A stretch of 15,589 nt of DNA from Peptococcaceae bacterium UBA3937 (GTDB taxonomy: Bacteria; Bacillota; Peptococcia; DRI-13; DTU073). The notes beneath the pieces are model-generated. The model ran no database searches. It saw only the letters and a list, made by a program, of their open reading frames with translations, and was not told the origin of the DNA. The translations under genes were made by a program, and so were the position numbers. Where the stretch lies: positions 7,839-23,427 of the forward strand of contig DGEB01000058.1 in the NCBI GenBank assembly GCA_002385735.1. Reading direction: 5' to 3'. The first letter of the stretch is position 1. Each line of letters begins with the position of its first letter. Shown here in pieces: positions 6,552 to 13,248 of the stretch.

Positions 6552-9233
6552 TTAGCGACGGAGTCCCGCGCCAAACCTGGCGGCTAAAGCTTCCTCGATC
6601 TTTTGGTGGAAAATGTTTACCTCTTCATCGGTCAGCGTCTTATCCGGCGCTTGCCAGGTGAGAGAAAAGGCCAGGCTCTTCCAGTTTTCCTGAATCTGCT
6701 GTCCCCGGTATAAATCGAAGAGCCGCACCTCCTTGAGCCATTCATTGGCCTGTTCCCTGATTAATTTTTCCACTTCCGCCGCCGTTATTTCTTCCGGAAC
6801 CAGGATCGCCAAATCCCTGGATATGGCCGGGAATTTGGTCACCGGCACCAGCAGAACTTTCCGGGACACTTCCTCGTCTGCCCATAATTGCGGCAAATCA
6901 ATACTGAAGGTCACCACCCGCTGGTCAATCTCGAATTCCTCCAGCACTAAGGGATGGACCTCCCCCAATACGCCGATCGGCCGCCCTTTGAGCAGAATGG
7001 TCGCCGCACGGCCCGGATGTAGACCGGGATAATCCTGCACCGCCGCCAAAGCAAAATCCTCTGCCCCATAGCCCAGCCCGGTGAGGAGGTTGGCGATGAC
7101 TCCTTTCAGATAATAGAAATCATATTCCTCAGCACCATAGGCCCAGGACTTTTCTCTTTTACCGGTGGCCACCGCTCCTAAGCACCATTCTTCTTCCGGC
7201 AGTTTCCTTTGTTCCGGGAAGCCTTCGGCCCGGAATATTTTACCCACCTCAAAAAAGCGGAGGTTTTTGTTCCGTTTATTGAGGTTTCTTTTCACCGTGT
7301 CCAAAAGCCCCGGCAAGAGGCAGGTGCGCATCACCGCCTGTTCTTCGGAAAGGGGGTTCTTCACCACCACCATATCTCCGAAAGGATGCCCGGCCGGATA
7401 ACCAAGCCGCTCTAGCCTGGCCTTGTTGATGAAGCTATAGTTGATAACTTCCATTAACCCTTGCGCCACCATGTTCTTTCTTACCCGGTAGCGGATTTGC
7501 TGTTCCGTGTTGCGCTGGCCCTGGGTGGTGACCCCTTCCGGCAGAGTGGTCGGGATCCGCTCATAGGAATAGAGGCGGGCGATTTCCTCCACCAGGTCAA
7601 CTTCCCTTTCCAAATCCCGGCGGTAAGAAGGCGGGGCTACCCACCAACCTTCCCGGTCTTTTTCCAGGAAGGTAATCTGGAGCGCCTGAAGAATCGTCTC
7701 CATTTCCACAGGCTTGATCTTCGTGCCTAAAATCTCGTTGACCCGCCTGAACCGTAAGCGAATGACCGGTCTTCCCCGGAACCAAAGCTCCTGCGGCATT
7801 TGCTCCTCGGGAAACTCCTCGGAAAGCTCCTTTATTTCAAATTCGCCTTCCTGAGCGAACGGAGGTCTTTCCCCCTGTTGGCCGGAAAGCCCCTGTTCCG
7901 CCCCCGCAAAGGGAGTGTCAATATTATCGGCCCAGGAAAAAGCCTTCGGCAGATGGGATTTGGCCAAATAGAACTTCGGCGCCTGGAAATGGAGCGGCTC
8001 TTCCTGCGGCGGACGGCCGGGGTAACAATCCACACAACCATCTACGGCCATTCCAGCCCCGATTTGGCTCAAAAGCTGCACGGCCCGGTCCGCGGCCCAA
8101 CGTACCAGCTGCACATCCACGGTTTTTTCGAAACGCAGGGAAGATTCGGAGCGCAAGCCTAAAGCATGCGAAGTTCTCCGGATACTAGGTCCGTTAAAGG
8201 AAGCCGACTCTAACAAAATCGTTTTGGTTTGCTCCGTAACTTCGGTTTCCTGCCCGCCCATCACCCCGGCAAGGGCTACGGGTCTTTCGGCATCGGCAAT
8301 CACCAGCATCTCCGGGTTCAACTGCCGCCGTTGCCCGTCCAGGGTCACGATTTCCTCGCCTTCCCGGGCACGGCGCACCACAATCCTGTTTTCCCGCAGC
8401 CGGTCATAATCAAAAGAATGCAAGGGTTGCCCGGTCTCCATCATCACGTAGTTGGTCACATCGACCACATTGTTAATCGGTCGCACGCCCGCCGCCATCA
8501 GCCGCTGCTGCATCCACAGCGGGGAAGGGGCAATCCGCACGTCCTTGACAATTCTGGCCACATAGCGGTTACACAGTTCTTCGTTCTGAATCTCCACCCG
8601 GGTCATGCCGGCACAAGTTCCCTCTTCTGTCGAGCCTTCCACCTCCGGCAAACGCAGTTTTCCTCCGGTTAAAGCGGCCACTTCCCGGGCTACATTCCAC
8701 ATTCCTAAACAATCTGCCCGGTTGGGCGTCAGGTCAAGTTCCAGAACCAAATCGTCCAGGTTTAAGACCTGAACCACATCGGCCCCCACCGTCACATCAT
8801 CCGGCAGCAGGTAGATGCCCTCCTTCTGTTCAGGGGAAAGCTTATCCTCGTCCATGCCCAGTTCCCGGGCGGAACAAAGCATGCCGTCGGACTGGATGCC
8901 CCGGAGCTCGGCGCTTTCGATGCTTTTTCCCCCGGTCAGCACGGCGCCCGGCAGAGCCACCGGCACCTTGTGTCCGGCCTGCACATTCTGGGCCCCGGTC
9001 ACTATTGTCCTTTTCTCCCCTTCCCCGATGTCCACACGGCAAATCAAAAGCTTATCCGCATTGGGATGGGGGCTAATTTCTTCGATTAAACCCACTTTCA
9101 AGTTACGCAACTCGATTGAAGGATATATGATTCCATCCACCGCAACACCCGACATGGTCAGCAAATCGGCCAGTTCTTCAGGTGTCTTCTCTATTTCTAC
9201 TAATTCCTTGAGCCATTTCCATGATACAAGCAT
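6552..9233 (-). CDS. pheT: Phenylalanine--tRNA ligase beta subunit
   Basis: This is the beta subunit of the heterotetrameric enzyme that charges tRNA-Phe. In order it has an EMAP-like tRNA-binding domain (about 39-150), the B3/B4 editing domain (about 215-390), a B5 domain (about 490-558, beginning RFRRVNEILGTKI), the catalytic-like core (about 575-780) and the FDX-ACB anticodon-binding domain (800-893, beginning FPAISRDLAILV). At 893 residues it is some 90 longer than usual, as B. subtilis PheT is about 800. The extra length is a charged, Pro/Glu/Gln-rich stretch at about 406-485. ATG 9233 has AGGAGGTG 9 bases upstream, and this site overlaps the pheS stop, so the two subunits are translationally linked. 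Expression is governed by the Phe T-box before pheS. Confidence 0.97.
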   Translation of the reverse strand: MLVSWKWLKELVEIEKTPEELADLLTMSGVAVDGIIYPSIELRNLKVGLIEEISPHPNADKLLICRVDIGEGEKRTIVTGAQNVQAGHKVPVALPGAVLTGGKSIESAELRGIQSDGMLCSARELGMDEDKLSPEQKEGIYLLPDDVTVGADVVQVLNLDDLVLELDLTPNRADCLGMWNVAREVAALTGGKLRLPEVEGSTEEGTCAGMTRVEIQNEELCNRYVARIVKDVRIAPSPLWMQQRLMAAGVRPINNVVDVTNYVMMETGQPLHSFDYDRLRENRIVVRRAREGEEIVTLDGQRRQLNPEMLVIADAERPVALAGVMGGQETEVTEQTKTILLESASFNGPSIRRTSHALGLRSESSLRFEKTVDVQLVRWAADRAVQLLSQIGAGMAVDGCVDCYPGRPPQEEPLHFQAPKFYLAKSHLPKAFSWADNIDTPFAGAEQGLSGQQGERPPFAQEGEFEIKELSEEFPEEQMPQELWFRGRPVIRLRFRRVNEILGTKIKPVEMETILQALQITFLEKDREGWWVAPPSYRRDLEREVDLVEEIARLYSYERIPTTLPEGVTTQGQRNTEQQIRYRVRKNMVAQGLMEVINYSFINKARLERLGYPAGHPFGDMVVVKNPLSEEQAVMRTCLLPGLLDTVKRNLNKRNKNLRFFEVGKIFRAEGFPEQRKLPEEEWCLGAVATGKREKSWAYGAEEYDFYYLKGVIANLLTGLGYGAEDFALAAVQDYPGLHPGRAATILLKGRPIGVLGEVHPLVLEEFEIDQRVVTFSIDLPQLWADEEVSRKVLLVPVTKFPAISRDLAILVPEEITAAEVEKLIREQANEWLKEVRLFDLYRGQQIQENWKSLAFSLTWQAPDKTLTDEEVNIFHQKIEEALAARFGAGLRR

Positions 9234-9247
9234 CTACCCGACACCTC

Positions 9248-10270
9248 CTAAAATTGGCGTAAAAACCGCACATCGTTTTCGAATAAAAGCCGCATATCGT
9301 CAATCCCGTATTTCAGCATCGCTACCCTTTCGACCCCCATGCCGAAGGCAAAACCGGTGACCTCTTCCGGATTATAGCCGCCCATTTCCAGCACCCGCGG
9401 ATGAACCATTCCGGCGCCCAGGATTTCCAGCCAGCCGGTCTGGCTGCAGGTGCGGCAGCCGACTCCTTTACACATCACACAGGAAATATCCACCTCCGCG
9501 CTAGGTTCGGTAAAGGGGAAGAAACTGGGCCTCAGCCGGATTTTCTGGTCCGCGCCGAACATCTGCCGGGCAAAATTCAACAGGACCCCTTTTAAATCAC
9601 TGAAGCGGATGTTTTTATCGATCATTAACCCTTCCACCTGGTGAAACATCGGGGAATGGGTGGCATCATCGTCACGACGATACACCTTCCCCGGCACGAT
9701 AATCTTCACCGGCACGTGTGGTTTTGTTTTTTCCATGGTCCGCGCCTGGACCGGAGAGGTGTGGGTCCTGAGCAGTACCTCCGGCGTAAGGTAAAAGGAA
9801 TCCTGCATATCCCGGGCTGGATGGTCTTTAGGAATATTTAAGGCTTCGAAATTATAGTAGTCCAGTTCGATTTCCGGACCTTCCTCAATGGTAAAGCCCA
9901 TACCCATAAAGATTTCTTCGATTTCCTCGATCACCATACTTAAAGGATGCTGCCGGCCGATTTCCGCCGCCGTCCCCGGCAAAGTAATATCAATGGATTC
10001 CGAAAGCAACCGCTGCTCAAGTTCCTTAACTTTCAGGGTTTCCAGCAGTTGGGCGATTTTCCCCTCCAGGCTGTCCCGGACTTCATTGGCCAATTGCCCT
10101 ACGACTGGACGCTCCTCGGGGGAGAGTTGACCCATCCCGCGCAAAATCTGGGTTAGCTCGCCTTTCTTTCCCAGGTATCTTACTCTAAACTCCTGGACAT
10201 CCTCCACTTTCTGGCACGCTTGCAATTCCTGTTCGGCTTTTTCCTTCAAAGCACGCAATTGTTCCTGCAT
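9248..10270 (-). CDS. pheS: Phenylalanine--tRNA ligase alpha subunit
   Basis: The 340-residue catalytic subunit has the usual length for bacteria. An N-terminal coiled-coil tRNA-binding arm covers about 1-90. Class II motif 1 lies around [15 protein letters not shown] (131-145) and motif 2 around [20 protein letters not shown] (195-214). Motif 3 is in [18 protein letters not shown] (306-323). A four-Cys segment ([12 protein letters not shown], 264-275) is also seen in other Firmicutes PheS. The frame is open to 10339, but ATG 10270 is the real start: AGGAGG sits 7 bases upstream and the protein then begins [16 protein letters not shown], as in the family. The gene lies 141 bases beyond the T-box terminator and ends 14 bases before the pheT start. 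Confidence 0.97.
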   Translation of the reverse strand: MQEQLRALKEKAEQELQACQKVEDVQEFRVRYLGKKGELTQILRGMGQLSPEERPVVGQLANEVRDSLEGKIAQLLETLKVKELEQRLLSESIDITLPGTAAEIGRQHPLSMVIEEIEEIFMGMGFTIEEGPEIELDYYNFEALNIPKDHPARDMQDSFYLTPEVLLRTHTSPVQARTMEKTKPHVPVKIIVPGKVYRRDDDATHSPMFHQVEGLMIDKNIRFSDLKGVLLNFARQMFGADQKIRLRPSFFPFTEPSAEVDISCVMCKGVGCRTCSQTGWLEILGAGMVHPRVLEMGGYNPEEVTGFAFGMGVERVAMLKYGIDDMRLLFENDVRFLRQF

Positions 10271-10410
10271 TTTCCGCCCTCCTATACTCTTCTTCCTGAT
10301 TCCAAACGGTTTCCGATCATTTTCCTTCTTTATGTACAATCTTTCACCCTACTCTTTACATACTATCATTTTTACCCATCTTTTTCATCCTATCAATAAG
10401 CTGATCATAA

Positions 10411-10443
10411 CAAAAAAGCTTTCATCCCCAAGGGACGAAAGCT
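10411..10443 (-). terminator. Intrinsic terminator of the pheS T-box leader
   Basis: Arms AGCTTTCGTCCC and GGGATGAAAGCT (12 pairs, one of them G-U) close a 3-base loop and are followed by a run of T. The terminator begins 6 bases after the T-box motif, the usual T-box attenuator layout. Confidence 0.92.
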
Positions 10444-10829
10444 CATCTTCCGCGGTACCACCCTGCTTAATTCTCCTCTCGCCGCCATCCCGTCTTAGCC
10501 CGAGCGGGAAACAATAAATCAGCGCAAGGAAATTCACTTGACACCCATAACGGAGGTAACCGGCCAAGCCTACTTGATGCTGCCGAAACCGGCAAACCAT
10601 CCCTTCAACCTGGCAACTCCCGGGCGAAACCGCTTTCAGCATCTTAATGGGGCTCTCAGTCCCGGCCCCACTTCCTGTCTAAGATCCCTTATCGGCTCCC
10701 GTTCATCGTTATTCTGTCGCCATTCTCTTGTAAAGAAGGTAAAACATAACCGAACCCGTTGCCATAAACATATTCCAGCATAAGTCACTTAAAGATTGCA
10801 CGGACGTTCACCTCTCTGGCTATGTTCTC
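10411..10829 (-). promoter_or_regulatory. T-box riboswitch leader for tRNA-Phe, upstream of pheST
   Basis: This leader senses uncharged tRNA-Phe and lets pheST be read only when Phe-tRNA is short. The T-box motif AGGGTGGTACCGCGG is at 10450-10464 (minus strand). Stem I is closed by AACATAGCC pairing with GGTTATGTT. The triplet directly before the 3' strand is TTC (10752-10754), a Phe codon and the expected specifier. An inner helix (CCGTGC with GCAACGG, one bulge) bounds the specifier loop. Further stems and the terminator follow. The specifier agrees with the downstream enzyme, so the assignment is strong. Confidence 0.95.
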
Positions 10830-10835
10830 GATTGC

Positions 10836-10865
10836 ATTATACCATATTCCATGGAAAGGTGACAA
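10836..10865 (-). promoter_or_regulatory. Promoter of the pheS T-box transcript
   Basis: TTGTCA (10860-10865) and TATAAT (10836-10841) are 18 bases apart. Transcription would start near 10829, just before the first strand of T-box stem I. Confidence 0.8.
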
Positions 10866-10910
10866 CAAGCAGTTTGTTCGCTGTTTTGGCCGGCGGGGGG
10901 CAATTTTTCC

Positions 10911-11732
10911 TTACTGCCGCCTCTGCCGGATGACTTCATAAAGAAGAATGCCGCAGGCCACCGCCGCGTTGAGGGACTCGGCCCCTTTTTGCAAGGGAAT
11001 CTTCACCCGTTCGTCTAAATCGGCAACCGGAACGGTAAGGAGCCCCTGGGCCTCGTTTCCAATCACCAGTGCCACCCGCTCCCGGAAAGCCACCTCATAG
11101 TGCTTTTTACGGGCGCCCAGGTCGCCGGCCACCAGTTGATAATCCCGCTCGGCACACCAGTGGCGCAGCATGGACCAGGTGATTTCCGGACCTGCCAGGA
11201 CCGGAACATGAAAGATCCCCCCCATCGTGGCACGCACCGTCTTACTGTTATAAGGGTCAACCGTCCCGGGCAGGCAAAAAATCCCGTCCACCCCGGCGCC
11301 CCAGGCGGTGCGCCAGATGGTCCCGAGATTGCCGGGGTCCTGGATGCCGTCTAAAATCAGCAACAAGCCGTGTTCAAGCGGCAAGGCGGTCAGGTCAACC
11401 CTGGTTTGCCGGGCAACCCCCACCATACCTTGCGGCGATTCAGTCTCCGCTAAGGCACGCAATATCTCCCGCTTCACCTGATAGCAGGCCACCGCCCTTT
11501 GCCCGCTTTGCTGCAGAAGCTTTAGGCCGCGGTCCGTATCGCCGGCGGACTCATCAACAAATACTTCCGCAAGACTACCTGCGGCCAGCGCCTCCTCCAC
11601 CAGCCGGAGCCCTTCCACCAGGAAAAGACCGGTTTTCTGGCGGTACTTTTTCTGTTGTAGTTTGATGCGCTCTTTGATTAACGCATTCTGCCGGGATTGA
11701 ATGATCTCCACCCTACATCGATCCTTTATCAT
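10911..11732 (-). CDS. SpoU/TrmH-family RNA 2'-O-methyltransferase
   Basis: This 273-residue SPOUT-class enzyme would methylate a ribose 2'-OH on rRNA or tRNA using S-adenosylmethionine. The N-terminal substrate-binding domain (about 8-105, with FLVEGLRLVEEAL) is like those of RlmB-type proteins. The C-terminal knot domain has all three motifs: DGIQDPGNLGTIWRTAWGAG (128-147), IGNEAQGL (224-231) and KIPLQKGAESLNAAVA (244-259). The target nucleotide cannot be told from sequence. Paralogues near rplT and pheS in Firmicutes are usually named only as 23S rRNA or RNA methyltransferases. Start ATG 11732 has AAGGA 10 bases upstream; GTG 11711 is an alternative. The gene lies between the rplT terminator and the pheS leader, so it is probably a separate unit. 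Confidence 0.9.
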   Translation of the reverse strand: MIKDRCRVEIIQSRQNALIKERIKLQQKKYRQKTGLFLVEGLRLVEEALAAGSLAEVFVDESAGDTDRGLKLLQQSGQRAVACYQVKREILRALAETESPQGMVGVARQTRVDLTALPLEHGLLLILDGIQDPGNLGTIWRTAWGAGVDGIFCLPGTVDPYNSKTVRATMGGIFHVPVLAGPEITWSMLRHWCAERDYQLVAGDLGARKKHYEVAFRERVALVIGNEAQGLLTVPVADLDERVKIPLQKGAESLNAAVACGILLYEVIRQRRQ

Positions 11733-11780
11733 CAGAATTGAATCCTTGCCAAAACAGGAATTAGCTAATCGAATTGGGCC

Positions 11781-11799
11781 GTACCTCTATTAGAGGTAC
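11781..11799. repeat. Perfect 19-bp palindrome upstream of the SpoU methyltransferase gene
   Basis: GTACCTCTATTAGAGGTAC has 9-bp perfect arms around a single base. It lies 48-67 bases before the methyltransferase start and directly downstream of the rplT terminator. It may be an operator or a second hairpin of the terminator region; there is no T-run after it on the minus strand. Confidence 0.5.
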
Positions 11800-11833
11800 A
11801 AAATAAGAAAGATGACTTTTTCCAGTCATCTTT
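11800..11833 (-). terminator. Terminator of the infC-rpmI-rplT operon
   Basis: Arms AAAGATGACT and AGTCATCTTT (10 perfect pairs, 11824-11833 and 11808-11817) close a 6-base loop. CTTATTTT follows on the minus strand. The stem begins 10 bases after the rplT stop. Confidence 0.88.
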
Positions 11834-11843
11834 GCTTCGCAAT

Positions 11844-12194
11844 TCAATTACCTTTCGCCACTTCGACCAATTGGTTGAAAGCGTTTAAATCGTTTACAGC
11901 CATGTCCGCCAATACTTTCCGGTTGATATTGACCCCGGCTCTTCTTAAACCGGAAATGAAGGTGCTGTAGGACATGCCGTAAAGACGGGAAGCGGCATTG
12001 ATTCTGGTAATCCAGAGCCTGCGGAAATCACCTTTCCGTTTTTTGCGATGCGCGTACGCATACGCTAATGATTTCATCACCTGTTGATTGGCCGCTCTAA
12101 AGAGCTTCGATTTAGCTCCATAATAGCCCTTCGCCAATTTTAAAACTTTTTTATGTTTTTTATGGGCGGCAGGCCCATGCTTCACCCTTGGCAT
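11844..12194 (-). CDS. rplT: 50S ribosomal protein L20
   Basis: This 116-residue, very basic protein binds 23S rRNA early in large-subunit assembly. The start [19 protein letters not shown] and the core [22 protein letters not shown] and [14 protein letters not shown] are typical of L20. ATG 12194 has AAGGAGGT at a spacing of 6. It is the last gene of the infC-rpmI-rplT operon, 51 bases after rpmI, and is followed by a strong terminator. In Bacillus, L20 represses its own operon by binding the leader; the leader upstream of infC here fits the same control. Confidence 0.97.
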   Translation of the reverse strand: MPRVKHGPAAHKKHKKVLKLAKGYYGAKSKLFRAANQQVMKSLAYAYAHRKKRKGDFRRLWITRINAASRLYGMSYSTFISGLRRAGVNINRKVLADMAVNDLNAFNQLVEVAKGN

Positions 12195-12245
12195 AGTAAT
12201 ACCTCCTTATCTTCTGCTTACCTTCTGCTTTTCTTCAGTACATTT

Positions 12246-12443
12246 TTACTTGTAGGGAATGAGCTTAATCACGCGTTTGGCGTCAGCAGCGCTCATAATC
12301 GCTGCCTTCCTTAAATTACGTTTCCTTTTAGCCGTTTTCTTCGTTAAAATATGGCTCGTGAAGGCATGGCTTCTTTTAATCTTGCCGGTGGCTGTTAAAC
12401 CAAAGCGTTTGGCTGCTCCACGATGTGTTTTCATCTTTGGCAT
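12246..12443 (-). CDS. rpmI: 50S ribosomal protein L35
   Basis: This 65-residue basic protein is a complete L35 of normal length, recognised from [20 protein letters not shown] and the Lys/Arg-rich middle ([12 protein letters not shown]). It is a structural component of the large ribosomal subunit. ATG 12443 has AGGAGG about 11 bases upstream, a slightly long spacing. It lies between infC (52 bases) and rplT (51 bases) in the standard operon order and is surely cotranscribed with both. Confidence 0.97.
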   Translation of the reverse strand: MPKMKTHRGAAKRFGLTATGKIKRSHAFTSHILTKKTAKRKRNLRKAAIMSAADAKRVIKLIPYK

Positions 12444-12495
12444 AAGATTTGTGTCCTCCTCTCATTGCAATGAGCAATTTTTGTTAATGGTAAGA

Positions 12496-13011
12496 CTAAT
12501 TTTGTTTTGGTGATAAGAACATAATCATGTTTCTGCCTTCCAATTTGGGGTCCTTTTCCACCACAGCATAATCACTGACCATGATGGCCACTTTCTTTAA
12601 AAGTTCCCGTCCTAATTCCGGATGGGACACTTCCCGGCCTCTGAACATAATGGTTACTTTAACCTTATCTCCACTTTCCAGAAAGCGGATGGCATTTCTC
12701 GTTTTGACCTGAAAATCATGTTCCTCAATGGTCGGTCGAAGCTTTACTTCTTTAATGTTGATGATGCGCTGCTTTTTCCGGGCTTCTCTTTCCTTCTTGC
12801 TTTGCTCATACTTAAACTTCCCGTGGTCCATAATTTTGCACACGGGAGGATTGGCAGAAGGCGCGACCTCAACCAGGTCAAGCCCTTTGTCATAAGCAAT
12901 TTTCAGAGCCTCTCTAGGTGGCATAATCCCCAATTGTTCTCCTGTCTCACTGACCAGACGAACCTCTCTGCATCTGATCTCCTCATTAACACGCAACTCT
13001 TCTTTACTGAT
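12496..13011 (-). CDS. infC: Translation initiation factor IF-3, starting at the rare codon ATC
   Basis: IF-3 binds the 30S subunit, keeps it apart from 50S and rejects wrong start codons and initiator mismatches. The N-domain has REVRLVSETGEQLGIM and the C-domain ends with GRNMIMFLSPKQN; a conserved KIMDHGKFKYEQSKK lies between. The frame's first standard start is TTG 12996, but it has no ribosome binding site. GGAGGTG at 13019-13025 is 7 bases before ATC 13009-13011, which is in frame and gives the usual IF-3 beginning (ISKEELRVNEEIR) and a normal length of 171 residues. AUU or AUC starts are known for infC in other bacteria and serve autoregulation, because IF-3 itself discriminates against them. 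rpmI follows after 52 bases. Confidence 0.93.
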   Translation of the reverse strand: MSKEELRVNEEIRCREVRLVSETGEQLGIMPPREALKIAYDKGLDLVEVAPSANPPVCKIMDHGKFKYEQSKKEREARKKQRIINIKEVKLRPTIEEHDFQVKTRNAIRFLESGDKVKVTIMFRGREVSHPELGRELLKKVAIMVSDYAVVEKDPKLEGRNMIMFLSPKQN

Positions 13012-13018
13012 AGTTCTA

Positions 13019-13025
13019 CACCTCC
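13019..13025 (-). promoter_or_regulatory. Ribosome binding site that fixes the infC ATC start
   Basis: GGAGGTG lies 7 bases from ATC 13011 but 22 bases from TTG 12996, so it supports the rare start codon. Confidence 0.85.
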
Positions 13026-13044
13026 AAAATTTTGCCTTACATAG

Positions 13045-13074
13045 AAAAAAGGCGAAATGTTACCATCCGCCTTT
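13045..13074 (-). terminator. Leader terminator before infC
   Basis: Arms AAAGGCG and CGCCTTT (7 pairs) are extended by a few pairs with a bulge around a GTAA tetraloop, and a run of T follows. It lies 34 bases before the infC ribosome binding region's start codon, so it must act as an attenuator rather than as the end of thrS. Confidence 0.85.
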
Positions 13075-13190
13075 AAATTGCCTATTCTTCATAAACAAAA
13101 ATGAACAAATAAGCTAATTATTAACCTTACTGGCACTTACGCCGCAAGGTGAGAAGCGGACGGCTTCTGCTTTCTTCTTTCTATTTGCTT
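13045..13190 (-). promoter_or_regulatory. Probable L20 autoregulatory leader of infC-rpmI-rplT
   Basis: The transcript from the promoter at 13195-13223 has a leader of about 170 bases before infC. It contains hairpin AGAAGC/GCTTCT, then CACCTTGCGGC with AAGTGCC and AAGGTTAA able to pair (ACCTT with AAGGT, GGC with GCC). The terminator closes it. Position, terminator and the CACCTT/AAGGT element match the Firmicutes L20 leader, in which L20 binding favours the terminator. I assign it by layout and motif, without a covariance search. Confidence 0.7.
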
Positions 13191-13194
13191 ATTT

Positions 13195-13223
13195 ATTATA
13201 GCAACCAAACCGGGGGCTGTCAA
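13195..13223 (-). promoter_or_regulatory. Consensus sigma-A promoter of the infC operon
   Basis: TTGACA (13218-13223) and TATAAT (13195-13200) are both perfect and exactly 17 bases apart. The 25 bases upstream of the -35 are almost all A/T (13224-13248), like an UP element. This fits very high expression of a ribosomal protein operon. Confidence 0.93.
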
Positions 13224-13248
13224 TTTTTACTTGAAAAAATTTTTTTAA

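Noticed and set aside
13224..13248. AAAAAAATTTTTT as a terminator of thrS
   Set aside because: It is a pure A/T palindrome without a GC-rich stem. An UP-like element for the infC promoter explains it better.
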